Shown one piece after another: positions 41,273 to 52,925 of a stretch of DNA of 64,000 nt (its first letter is position 1; every line of letters starts with the position of its first letter). The DNA lies in NCBI GenBank assembly GCA_000708835.1, contig DF237030.1, forward strand, positions 163,907-227,906, read 5' to 3'. Position numbers and translations under genes: made by a program. Source of the stretch: Klebsormidium nitens (Eukaryota > Streptophyta > Klebsormidiophyceae > Klebsormidiales > Klebsormidiaceae). The notes beneath the pieces were generated by a model. That model saw only the letters and a program-made list of their open reading frames with translations, had not been told where the DNA came from and ran no database searches.

Positions 41273-44200
41273 TCAGATTGTGTACTTGTTCTTTGCACCC
41301 CTATCTAGCTCCTTAGCATCCGCCTGCAACATACAGTCAAGAAATGAAGTCAGACCGAAGTCACACAAAAGCAACGGGATCCGAATGTAGATCATGCGAA
41401 CAGCTGACCAAATCTGGCACAAGAGACCGTGAGGCATGAAACCGAAGACAGCGGTCGACTGTTACCACGCGAAGAAGCTCCCCAAAGAAAGTTCTTAGCC
41501 CAAAAACGATCGGCAGTCAAAATCGAAGAAGGTGATTGCTGGCTGATCAGAACCGAACAGAGAGCATCCACGCCCATTCTTGAACTGCACGAGCAGCAAC
41601 GAGCAGCAACGAAGAAACGGATGCTAAGTTTGGACTGCAGCCAACGCCCGCAGAGTCGCAAACTTTCGCAAGCAAATAGGTGTTTAATGTCTGCTTACGT
41701 GAGTGATGTATCCGATTCGGTCGTCTGCGTCCAGGAACTCCTTCCATTGCTTAGCCAAGTTCACCTGAAAAAAGGAATAGAGATCAGATCGACACCGCTG
41801 CTTCTCTCCTCTACTCCAAAGTGACATGTTGCGACTCTTGTGCAGCACCACATATCCACGTCAGATTCGCACCAGCAACCTCCCTTGCAAAAAAAAGTTG
41901 GGTACAGAAATGCTTCCAACCTCGTCTTTTCAGTATCTGAAAAGCCTAGTGCATAAAGTGTCTTGATTAAGGTTCTTTCGATCAATTCAACCGACACAAA
42001 TTCACATGAACCAAGAGCGCGCACAAGTTGACTGATTTTGCATCAATCTTATGCTGAGAACTGGAGCACAGTAAAGTACAGAGTTGATAGAAGCAAGCTC
42101 AGACGTCCAATTGGTAAGCGGTGATAGAGTAGCACCAGACGACTGGGTCATTCCTGACCCGGTCAACTTTGAAGAGATGCACGAACATCAACCTACTTAA
42201 AGTACGAGGTCTGTAACGATTTCTGCACTCCGACGGGCCTTCTGTTGCAGGAATGAAAACGTTTCTTTGTCTTACGGCCAGGAAGGTGAAAATCGGGAAG
42301 CTGTTTTTCGTACAGACTTTGAGCAGACATGAGAACGCAGCAAACGGCTTGATAGGGTTGAAATGCAACCAACTTCTAGAACTGGCAGACTGTCTGGAAC
42401 TTATGTACAATTCAAGCAGCTCTCTGACAGAGCAAAACCTTGACAATCGCAACAACCAGCCGCCACATTTCCAGAAAACCAGCTGCGCTGAAACTGACAC
42501 ATCTCCAGAAGCCCCGGTTCCCTTTGGAACTACTTACAAAGAACCAGTCTGCAAGCAAGCGCTTCCCTTTGTCAAAAGGCTGCAGAAAGCCAAAAACGGC
42601 TTTTTGCACCTGCGCCGCCTCGTTGCTTGCCGCCTTGGTCCAGACACATCTGCATTCTCTGCCTTTCATTGAAAAAGCTGCACAGAGTCAGAATGACGCT
42701 GAACGCACCTGCCCCGCCTCGTTGCTCGCCGTCTTGGTCCAGATGGCTATTCTGTCCTCCTTGGAACGGATCTGCAGCACCACCCCGCACACTTCCTCGC
42801 CGTCGTCAAACTGCTCCCCAATCATTGCCAGCAGCTGCAAAGGCGGAAGGGAGGGCGCTTATACGCTAAGACGAGAAGTGGGATAAAGGGGGGAAACTCC
42901 AACTTATGGTGCAGGGAGGGAGCTTATATGATAAATCCAGAAGTGGGATAAAGGGGAAAGACTCCAACTTGTGGCACGCGGAGGGAGCTTATCTGATGAG
43001 TCGAGAAGTGGGGTAGAGGCAAAAATCTATAGGCTAAAAGTGAGGCAGATTCATGACACTGACTTGGGGCAGAGCAGAAACAAGGAGGGGCTTGCGAAAG
43101 AGTTGAAAGAAGGGCGAATCTAGAGCAACTGCTGGGAAGTGAGAGAAAGGAGCGAGGCCTTGGTGGTCTGCAAGGAAGAAGGCAAACTCTCAGAGCAGTG
43201 AAGCTGACAACCTCGGACATAAATAATGATGTCCAGGGAAAACGAGGTTCCAGAAAACCCCGTTCAAAATTGCCAGAGGAATCGGTGGACTCCGATAACC
43301 CAGGGTCACTCAGCATTAGTGGAAGCCCAGCTTCAGTTGTCTTTGAGGGGCTGCCTGATCTGCAAATAGCGAAGTCGGTCCTCGACAGGCCAACGAAGGC
43401 CCTGCCCGTACTTTATGGATGGCCTGTCGATTGATTTGCGCGATTTGCGCGGGGGCCTTCAAAACAAACCCTGGAATGCTCCTCTAGACTGGTGGCAACT
43501 AGCCCCATAGAGGGTCCGATTGCTCGTGCCCTTTCGAGCTTCTTACGTTCATACAACGTCAACCGGAGTTGTACTTCAACTTGAGAGCGCTCAATGAATG
43601 GATTCGATCTCCAGGCTTTTCCTCAAACTAGGTAGGCATCACTCAAGCAAAGTGCTCACCACATGCGGCCAAGTGGTAAACAACTGGAAAGAACTGTATA
43701 CGCGCACCCCCCCATACCTCGAACTTTGCCAAGAGCTTCACATGCATCCCATGAAACTCAAGCGTTGCGCTCACCGTGTGCAGCCAGAACGTATCTAGTT
43801 GCGTCGGCCCCTTGGCATCCGGACCCTTGCCTCCTTTTCGCACCGGCAATGTCCATTTGCCTCCGTGCTCACACTTCGGGTCCTCCCACTTGGGCTCGAT
43901 GCCCTTCTTGAAAAGATGCAAGTCCGCGCCAACAATCAGGTTGCTAGGCTGCACGACATTATTGAAGAGGCTGCAGAGAAGTGATAAAAGCTTCAGAAAT
44001 ATGCGAATGAGGATTTCGGAAGCGCACGATTGGGCTTTTCCATGCAGAAAGGTTTCTAGGCTGCTGAAAGTTGATTGGCGAAGTGCGGAGCCAGATGGTC
44101 TTCGGGTTTCAACTTTCTACGCTAGATGAGTTCAACCTTCTGCTGAAAAGTCTGAATAACTCTGAACTTGGCTGGAAAACCAAGCGCTATACCTGTATGC

Positions 44201-45020
44201 ACTCTAGGGTTTAAGCAGCTCACTGCCAAACAAATCGCAATATCATTTCGGTCAAGAGAAGTTGTGCCAATAACAGTTGCAAGCATCAGCATTTGAGATA
44301 TTGAAAGTACCACTCTATGGGGCCTGGGTGCGCTGGACCCTGGTGTACCATTTGCATAAGGAGGCCCTCTTTGATATACTTAAGCTATGGAAATATATTA
44401 CATCCAGATGCTAATCCAATCTTGCCCTGTAAGCCATTTGCTTCTTTACTGACTAACTTTGGCAAGTTTTCCGCGCAGAACCGGGCCCATCGTTGACACT
44501 CGAGAAGAGTGGGTGATAGAGGAAGAGGAGGATTCATACTAATACTATCACTCCAGCTTTCGACTTGGTCAGATTGACAGAGGGATTGAAACTTCTACAA
44601 GATCTGTCACCTCCGTGCAAACAGATAATTTTAGCTTCATCTTCTAGTTGGATCACATGGTAATGGTCCGCACGAAACCTCAGGTGCCACTTGTCATGAA
44701 ATTTCCTCAAGCGTGAGCTAGCAATTGCACCGACCCTCAGCTTCACTTCGCGGTGTCAAGGACCGATTACCAAACACATCCGGTTGAAAAGAGCAAGTCG
44801 CTTTTGCCCCTACTCACCACCAGAAGTCTTCTACCGTCCCAAACGTGTACACTGGCCGCATCGTGCTGCCCCACGCCTGCCCTTTCCTTGTCTGCGGGTT
44901 ATCAAACCAAAGAGTCCAGTGGTGCTCTAGAGGGTGCTTCTTAGACGCCTCGTCGGCCCCTTTTGACGGCGTAATCTCGCCCTCCTCCTTCTCAACCTTT
45001 GCATCCGCCCCCTCCGCCAT
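41273..45020 (-). CDS. eIF4E: Eukaryotic translation initiation factor 4E
   Basis: Binds the 7-methylguanosine mRNA cap and recruits eIF4G to start translation. The five exons are 45020-44818, 43970-43775, 42834-42709, 41764-41699 and 41323-41273. They total 642 nt and encode 213 aa, the usual plant length. The acidic N-terminus (about 28 aa) is followed by [12 protein letters not shown]. The cap-stacking tryptophans are Trp50 ([20 protein letters not shown]) and Trp96 in KWED, with Glu97 contacting the cap base. Trp165 lies in RIAIWTK. The end, RGAKNKYTI, is typical. The residue after the FW pair is Cys where W or S is common. Whether it is eIF4E or eIF(iso)4E cannot be settled by eye. The intron after the third exon carries a decayed copy of that exon's 3' edge. 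Confidence 0.96.
42600..42750 (-). repeat. Copy of the 3' splice edge of eIF4E exon 42834-42709
   Basis: The exon end and donor, seen on the plus strand as CACCTGCCCCGCCTCGTTGC from 42706, recur at 42607 as CACCTGCGCCGCCTCGTTGC. The period is 99 bp. The intron flank is also shared (CCTTTGTCAAAAGGCTGCAG against CCTTTCATTGAAAAAGCTGC). About 40 exon bases are retained. Confidence 0.88.
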
Positions 45021-46062
45021 TGATGTAAATGGCACCTCTGAAATGGCGTAGAAGCACTTCCGGTTCTTCTTAGCTTGCTGGTCTACTCTTTGCCTACAGG
45101 CTTTACTCGAGGACGTTCGCTTTCTACAAAAGCGTCTCCTGACAACCGTCTTCCTTGAAGTTGAAGGCTGAAGCTGAACTTCAAGGGCTGCAGAGATGCA
45201 CACCTCGAGTAGGTTGGAAGATGGTTGGTAGCTCAAGGACATTTGTGATCAATTGTGATGGACATATTGAGATATGCGATACAACAATGCGCGTTTCCGT
45301 TCGCAAGATACAGTCATATAAATAGCGCACCTTTCGAACGTTTGAATTTGCAATCAGCTGCATCGATGAATTTGGGAGTGATTTTAGCAGCGTATGTGTT
45401 GTCATGTACATATCCAACCGAACCTGTCAGAAAAAGCAACAGGAACGAATGCTAGAGCATTGGTTATACGGTATACCTATGTGGCTCATGATGAATCAAT
45501 AATTCATCAATTGATGCAAAAATCCGGTACTGTGACCAGTGAGTAGGATCTATCATCGTCCACTCAAGATTGTCAGAGTCTCCGTTTCACGCAGCAGAGC
45601 TACGTCAGGCGTCCAATCCCACAATAAATGCCAATGCCCAAGCATTCACAATCTCGTCATTGCATTGTTGAGCTTGTCAGGATTCAGGAAAGGTTGTTGT
45701 CAATGAGGTAGATTTTGAACCTACAGGTAAAAGTGGGTAAAAGTGGTTTCGAAGACGATTGCTTTCTGTGATAGAGCTTTTGAAGCCAGATTCCGATTCA
45801 GCTGTCAGATTAGCAGAGGCGCTTTGGTGCGGGTGTCATTCTGAGCTTGTTGTGTTCTTGATGATGAGCAATTGTTGTCTGGATTCTCATTGGCATTGTT
45901 GAAGCGAATTGTGGAAAACAGAGGCAGTTGATTCATTTGAAGGTTTGAAGGCAATTCAAGCGCAGAGTAGGGTTAACAAAAGCCTCATCGCATCGCAATC
46001 CAGCTGGGGCTCTGGGAGAAACCGTAGGAGAAACCGCAGGACGACAATCAGAAGTGAACGAC
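45021..46062. other. Intergenic region between divergent eIF4E and GIF genes
   Basis: About 1 kb with no supported coding exon. It should hold both promoters and 5' UTRs. A possible 5' UTR splice acceptor (AACCGCAG) lies about 24 bp upstream of the GIF ATG. Confidence 0.4.
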
Positions 46063-48420
46063 ATGCAGCAGCCCTCGGGGGGCCCAGCACAGGCGCCCTT
46101 CCCCGCGAGCTCAATCACCACTGAACTCATACAAAAGGTGAGGGATAGATGCGTGGCAGCAAAGGCTTAAAGAGATAATCACTTTCTCGAGCCTTGTGCT
46201 TTAACACAGGAATCTTGACAATTGCGTTGAATGCGGGTTGAGGTGATTCAGGGATGGGGGCTTTATTGCATACCACTCAATATTGGACAATTGCCAGATG
46301 TTACCTCTAGAACCGTCAGGACTGTGCATTGGATCTTCGTTGATTCCTTGAAAAGGTTCCCAACACTTCCATGCTATTCTTTCTTGTGCCTTGAAAGCAT
46401 ATCAAACTTTTGTGGGCGAGTGCAGTAACAGAAATATGCAATTACTTAGTAGAAAATAGTGTCAGATCACGATTTTTCCTCTAAATTGCCGCTCACAATT
46501 GCGAAGAAAACCAGCCCGTGGGGTCCTTGCAGTATCTCGACGAGAACAAGCAACTGATTCTTGCCATTCTAGACAACCAGAGCCTGGGAAAGCTGACGGA
46601 ATGCGCTCAGTGAGTCCTCCGACCCACTCCTCTCATCCCTTTGTGGGCTTCTTTTCTTTTTCCTGGAAGACCAACACAGAAGTAGAGCCAAACAAGTCCA
46701 TTGCTGACTTCCGTCATTTTAAGACAATAGCGATGTCGATTTTGTGAAGACGTGCACCTGGCGAAATGAGAAGCAAGTTTTGGGGGCACTGCAATCGTAG
46801 GGGTTTTTGTCTTATGTTTTCACCAGATGCTTAGGCGAGCACGGACACAGCCGTTAGGAATTCTCGTTCATATCATGTCCACTAAGGAACCATTCTTTGC
46901 ACTCAATTGAAGCTTGGTGCGTTGGAATTGCGACGGCCCACTTAAGGTGGGTACTAAGTGTTTGTCCTAGATAACTCCCCACGGGGGTAACAGCAGGTCA
47001 GTGACCAGAATATACCTGTCAAATAGGTAGGGAACTTCCTGAAATATCACTCACCAGATGGAAGCTTGGACAGAACATCGTTAGCGAAAGTGGCTGTGGA
47101 AGCTCTTGAATTGGCTTTTCCCCGTTTAAGAACTTCCTTTTTTGACGTGGTCTGCTTTGTTAGGAAGATCTCATCCTGACGCGTTGCCGAACACTCTCTC
47201 CCTGAAAAGATTGGGGAAAGACTTGGAAAAGAGTGCATGCAAAGACGGTGGCTTGCCATCTATCTTCGCTGCTGATCCTTTCGTTCTGACACCCTTGCGC
47301 AATTTGTATTGCAGCTATCAGGCACGGCTGCAGCAGAACTTGATGTTTCTGGCCGCCATAGCTGATGCGCAGCCGCAGGCGCCCCAACCGGCACCCCCAG
47401 TAAGGCTTCCATTCGGGCACACCTCAATGAATGCTGTTTCTGCAATGCTACTCCTCAAGAAGATTGTTCGAAGCAGCGAGCTGCGCTTTTGACACTGCCC
47501 AACCCCTTTAGAGCAGTCGCTTTTTGTGCTTAGTTGTTATCATTGTCAACAAGATCTGTGAACCGGAGTCAAACTGATTGTAGTCCCACGGCCACTCCCA
47601 AAATATGCTGGTGATAAGCAGGATGAAACCACAGAGTAGAAGAAGCGGACCGATTGTATGCATCCGTGGGTCTCGTTGACGTGTTGTAGAAAGTTCTTGG
47701 TCTTTGTGCTTGTGCATGTTTCCATGTTGGGTACTGTCATTCCGCCCTCTTTGTATATGACGACAAGTGGCTGGCATGTAACACTGCAGATAAGTTTCGA
47801 AAAGCTATCGTAAGATTGGACGTCAGAAGGGCCTCGGCGAACGTAGTCAGACTGCAGGCTTCTCGAGCCTGCTTTTGAAAACGAAGCTGAGAATAAGAGG
47901 CGGGCAGAGTCAGCATATCCTAAAGCTTCTGTAGTAAAGCCGAGGAAGCATTGCGCCCTGGTGTCAATATTTCAGAACAGAGATTCCTTGATTAGAAGAC
48001 ACAGATTCACAACGCGTGGCAAAGAAGGACGGCAGCTGAAGAGCTTTCCCCGTTGCAGCGTCCCCCCTCGCCCTCCTGGATGTCTATCATGCAAGGTACA
48101 CTGTCAATCAATTTACCGAATCCGCCCTCTCAAAACCTTGTGGTCGTTTTTTGCAGCAGCCGGCGGCGCCCCCTCCCCAGCCTAGTTTCAACAATTTCCA
48201 AAGTCAGCCCCCCCAGTCGTCTTACCCGGCCCCGGCTCCCTCGTTCAGTCAGCCCCAAACTCAGGCGCCGAGTCAGCCCGCCCTACCTGCGCAGAGTCGG
48301 CCCTGTACTTCTGCGGGGGATCCCCTAAAAGAAAGCGCGCCGCAAGAGGGCAATAAACCGGAGGAAAGCACTCCGATGGAAGGCGTATCTCGGTCTGAGG
48401 GGGGCCCCGCCCCGGGTTAG
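46063..48420 (+). CDS. GIF: GRF-interacting factor (SS18/SSXT family co-activator)
   Basis: Transcriptional co-activator. In land plants GIF proteins (ANGUSTIFOLIA3 type) bind GRF transcription factors and SWI/SNF remodellers to promote cell proliferation. The four exons are 46063-46137, 46533-46609, 47315-47399 and 48157-48420. They total 501 nt and encode 166 aa. The SNH domain covers about residues 17-75, with SITTELIQKYLDENKQLILA, ILDNQSLGKLTECAHYQARL and QQNLMFLAAIADAQPQAP, all near-identical in order to plant GIFs. The C-terminus is rich in Pro, Gln and Ser, then turns acidic (EESTPMEGVSRSEG), and is short compared with land plants. The start Met lies directly before a Gln/Pro-rich leader, as in other GIFs. 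The gene is divergent from eIF4E and convergent with the AS8-like gene. Confidence 0.95.
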
Positions 48421-49699
48421 TGTTGAGCAGGAAGGGTAAAGGGAGGGTTCTGCTGATATGATTGCTAGGAAACGTGGCGTAATGGATCCCCAATCGTGCA
48501 GGGGTCGCTTCCAAGTATTGTCAAAGTCCTGTGCAGCAACCAAAGGACAGTCAAAAAGCTCATACTCCATGTCGGTTTGAGTTACTTAAGTGCTAGGAAG
48601 CCTCGGGAAAAGTAACATCGTCCAAGGCGCTGGAGTTGTTTATAGATAACATACACTAAGAGTTCAGTTTGGAGATTCAGAATCACACATACGCTGCGGC
48701 TGAGCCAACTGTCAGTCATTGAGTCAAGTCAATAAAACGATTCTAACAATTGTAGATCAAGGGCAAATTGGACTTCAACAAGTTTCTAGGTGCTGGAAGC
48801 TCTATGTAAGTTCAGGCCAACCGTATGAATGATCAAGCTGCTCATGACACATTGAGCTTGCGCATAGCAAGGCGGCGCTGTTCATGGTTTCTGGTGTACT
48901 GTACGTATGAAACCAATGGATCCGTTGGACGTGGTTTCAAACATACGCGCGCGCGGTACTAGCTGTGGCTATAGGCATCATGGCACATGCACGCAATCTG
49001 GATCCCGTGTGAGACTCTCGGCCGTCTCAGTATATACGTCCGGTTAAAAGTTTTTGAATTGGCCGTCACAATGATGCGTGTCGCAGCTGGGATCTGGCAC
49101 CGGGCCAGGATCGGATCAAGATCGAGCCGAGAGAGCTGCGCACCACTCCAATCAGAATACAGTCGATGCATTGCACGGCACGAGTCGTGGGTTGCACGGG
49201 GGCCTGTCCTTTGATTACAATAGACTATGTACAGGTACTTTGGTGGACATTTATTCAAGCTTGCTTGCTCACTATTCGAATCTCTCTAGACCCCGACCTC
49301 TTCAGAACTTGCGACTTTATCTACACAACCACTTTAGTGAACGCTACTGGGCTGACCAACGATCCACATCAGCAGGTTGGCCCGATGCAGAAATTTGGAA
49401 AGCATCACATCGAAGTGCAGACCAGCCGGCTGCGGCCGCTCAATTGCAACTAACCTTGGGTACGGACTCTTCTTTGGGTGCCCTCTTTGCACCTAACGTA
49501 CAGCGAGCCTTCGTCTTTCCACAAAGCTTGAGGACCTTGATTTCTACCGTACAACTCTGATACAAACGTCGTCCCATCGGTTCTAGGAACCGCTTCCATC
49601 GTCAACACCTTGCAAACATCAAAAACGCTACAAACGCAGTCACCGTGACCGCTTTCTCGTTCGTCACGGCGTCTCAAACTCAGAACCGCCGCAAAAGCC
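48421..49699. other. Intergenic region, convergent GIF and AS8-like 3' ends
   Basis: No coding exon supported. An AATAAA at 48731-48736, about 310 bp past the GIF stop, is a candidate polyadenylation signal. An alternating CATACGCGCGCGCGG tract lies at about 48942-48956. Confidence 0.45.
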
Positions 49700-52261
49700 C
49701 TACTTTTTCCTCACAATCGTCCGTTCCTCTTCCCACCGCACCTCCTCGTCTTTCAACCGCTTCAGATCCGCCTCCAGCCTTTGTATCCGCCTATGCCTGT
49801 CGTTCGCCCGCGCCCTTTGCCACCTCTTCAACTGATCGACGGCCCGCGTCGAAAGCGCCCCCCCCACTACAAACTTTTCCACCATTGGCAGCACGGCGCT
49901 CCTTCCTCTCTCGGCGAGCCACTGGATTCGACGGGGGCCGCTCGTAAGCGCCGGCAGCAGGAGGACGCGGGTGAGAGCGAGGGCCCCCAGCGACGCTCCG
50001 CCGACGGCTGCAAACAACGAAACAACGTGGAAAAACGTTACATAAAGGAAACAAAACCCTTTGGAGACTCTGTTTGGAATTCCCTGAAAGCCTTAGTCGA
50101 GGACTGATGATCTCATGTGTCCAGTCTTGCCTGACCCATGGGAAGAACCTCAAAATGGGCAGGTTGGAGCCATTTGATACGTTTGTGGAAGGAATGGCTC
50201 TTCGCAACATCTTGATTTACAAGAAAACGGGACCCGGTTTTTAAGTTCTTAAGTTCACTCGGCTTTTGGTCAGCGGCTGAAGTCAGCTTCGCTCTGATGC
50301 AGTGAACTTGACTAGCCTCCTGTAAATTCCCTTCGTTTGAGCAAGGACTTGAAGCACTTTAAAAAACAGAACTGGCTTTTGAAATAATCTTGTCCAACTT
50401 GAGAGGACTGCGTGGGTGAGAGGAGACTTCTTTCAGATTTGTTGACCGCTAACCAAGACACTTCGCAAACAGGTAAGTGAGGGCGCTGAAAGAAACTGTG
50501 GACTTGATCCAAAGACGCAGCATTTTAGCTGGAAGAGAAGCATTAACTTCGAGAAACGCACTGACTTCAGAGGATGTATGTCTCGATACCTGTCACGAAA
50601 AGGGAGAACAGAGACTGATATACCCCGTGCAGAGACAAGGGAGGCTTAGTTCGCAAACTAGAGGCATTTGACTCGAACAGCCAGGATGAAGAGATCAACT
50701 TCTGAATCAGTTCAGAAGCCTCCAAAATTCCGCAAGGAAAAAAGGAACTTGGGAAGAAGAAAAGCTGTTTGGAAAGCAATGTACCTTCCAGAGGTAGGGC
50801 CGCTATCCCTTGGCAAGGCAAGCCGATTCCGACGCCAACCGCCGTCCACCCGATACTAAACCCTGCACCACCATGTTCATTACACTGTCAAAAAGTTTAT
50901 CGTCTTTACGGCACAAACGAACTTCGTCCATTCTACTGCTTGGATGTAGACTTACGACCGAGCTGATTAAAGACCTTCTATAGAAGGACGAGCTGTGTCC
51001 ATCGTGGACTGCAAGGCCACATTTCCATGACGGCGCCGTTCGGCAACCGTCACATAACAGATAACAGATTAATCTCTGTAGTTGAAAGGCAAGGGAAAGC
51101 TCAACTACCCGCCCTGTGTTTCATGACGCCATGGAAGCAGCAAAGCAGGGGAGCAAAGACGTGCAACTCAAGTACAGAGCGATCTCGAAGGCTGCACTGT
51201 GTCAGAGGACCCAGCTTTCGCCAAGAAAGCATCGAGTCAATGGCTTAGCCACGGGCGTTTACCATTGACAAAAGCTCTGCTCGTCTCTGTCTTGTGATAA
51301 GTATGAGTGACACTTGATGTTAACAAACATATGCGATGGAGCCTTCGACGGGCAAAAGCTTCTTTGAAAGGAAATTGAGGGTGTATGACTCGTTTGGCCA
51401 GTCTGCACAAAATGTGGGACACTAATAATGTGGGACACTAATGTAGGGCCTTCTTGCATCACTCAAAGGCATACTTCTGGTACAAGAAAGGGGAAGGGCT
51501 TCGACAGAGTTCTGCTGCGAGAACCTCACCAAGACCGCAGCCAGCCCTGCAAAATAGAAAAAGGAGGCAGTTACTGCCCGGCTGCCACCTTCCAAGAATA
51601 AAAGGTAGAAACATTGAAGACTTTGTAAAGACAAATAGTACAAGGACAAGGTCTGTATCTACTGCAGGGGCAGAGCTTATCAGGCCGCGGCAAGAGTTTT
51701 AGTGTCCATTTGTAGTGCCCTTGTTCCGACTTACCCAACATAACCGATGACTTCTGGGCCAAACCCCGGTCCTGCAACAAAACCTCACGTTCAAGAGTCA
51801 GCCAGAACATTCGCATTGAAAAACAACCAGCTTTTCAATACATGTCCAAGTGATGCCTAGCCAAACTCTGCAAATACAAGTGGGGAGCATTCGAACCGGA
51901 GCAACAGTTGAAGCTAAAGAAACACGAAGCTGGACTCCAACCCATCTCTGCAATCACGGTTCAAAATGGGGTGCTGACTGATATTCTGCGTGCACGTCGA
52001 AACAGTTGCGAAGCATCGATCAATCAGTGCTTGGGTCACTGGAAGACAACTCGAGAGTGCATAGGGATGTGCATTAGATATGCAATCAAGCAGCTCAGAG
52101 AAACAAGTAGGCCAAGCACGGCCGTCTCCCTGCTGGCTCGCCAGCTGAAACTCACCAACGCCCACGCCGCAGCCCACGCCTAAACCAAAGCCCCAGAAAG
52201 CCCCAGCGGTTGGGTGCACGGGGTTCCAAGAGCGGTACTTCCGAATGAAAGCGGAGACCAT
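49700..52261 (-). CDS. Cadmium-induced protein AS8-like, glycine-rich membrane protein with coiled-coil tail
   Basis: Resembles the small plant family named after Arabidopsis cadmium-induced protein AS8; its biochemical role is not established to my knowledge. The five exons are 52261-52156, 51771-51735, 51546-51530 (17 nt), 50862-50785 and 50007-49700. They total 546 nt and encode 181 aa with all phases matching. The N-terminus RKYRSWNPVHPTAGAFWGFG is the family signature. A glycine-rich, probably membrane-associated stretch follows (GLGVGCGVGVGPGFGPEVIG, YVGAGCGLGFSIGWTAVGVG, IGLP). Residues ~110-125 are hydrophobic (ASLGALALTRVLLLPAL). Residues ~140-178 are strongly charged and helical (QRLEADLKRLKDEEVRWEEE), like a coiled coil. 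The fit across five exons, including the tiny one, supports the model. The gene is divergent from the S26-like gene. Confidence 0.88.
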
Positions 52262-52925
52262 CTCTTAATACAGAACAGCAGCTTCGTACATTTGCTCAAA
52301 TACGTTTCTGCGATATGCCAAGTGCTGTGAAACGGGGCTCAAGCGGCTGATGCTTGGCGACCACATTGGGACCAGAATGGCAGATTGGCCGAAAGAAGCA
52401 ATGCGCTCTTATTACAATGGCAGCCCTTGACAGGTTTGAAGTGCGAGCCATTCAACTGTTCAATGTTCAGTGTCCAAAGCCATTTGCCAAAAGGTTAAGG
52501 ATTGTGGTTAACTAAAGAGCCACGGCCAGGCGCTGTTCGCTGAACCGGCAGACAGATCAAACCCGACCCGAAGAGCCAATACAAGAGGGAGGCCGGCTGA
52601 CGGAGCAAACAGACGGCAGCAATTCTAAGATAGGGTAGATTAACGGGCAGTCAGAGAATATAACCAAGAACGAAACACTGCAGATCAAACCTCCATTTGT
52701 GCTGCCACGTTGCTGAATGAGCAGGATTGGAGTTTGAAGAAGGAAGACGTTGGCGATACTACATAGCGCCGCTTAGTACTGCTAGGACGAAAACTTTCAG
52801 GACGTTCTTCCTGGAAAGTAGAGGAGCCGATCAACTCTTGAAAGTTGCCTGAATCCTTTGATTGACGATAGCGGCTCACTTTCGCAGCACAACAGCGTGT
52901 CTTAGAATCAACCGCAAGCGGTTGC
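52262..52925. other. Shared promoter region of divergent AS8-like and S26-like genes
   Basis: About 660 bp between two divergent start codons with no coding exon seen. It is a candidate bidirectional promoter. No specific element could be recognised. Confidence 0.4.

Noticed and set aside
48040-48075. Possible ghost of the GIF last-exon acceptor (TTGCAGCGTCCCCCC)
   Set aside because: Similarity is limited to a pyrimidine tract, CAG and C-rich bases, so it is not distinguishable from chance.
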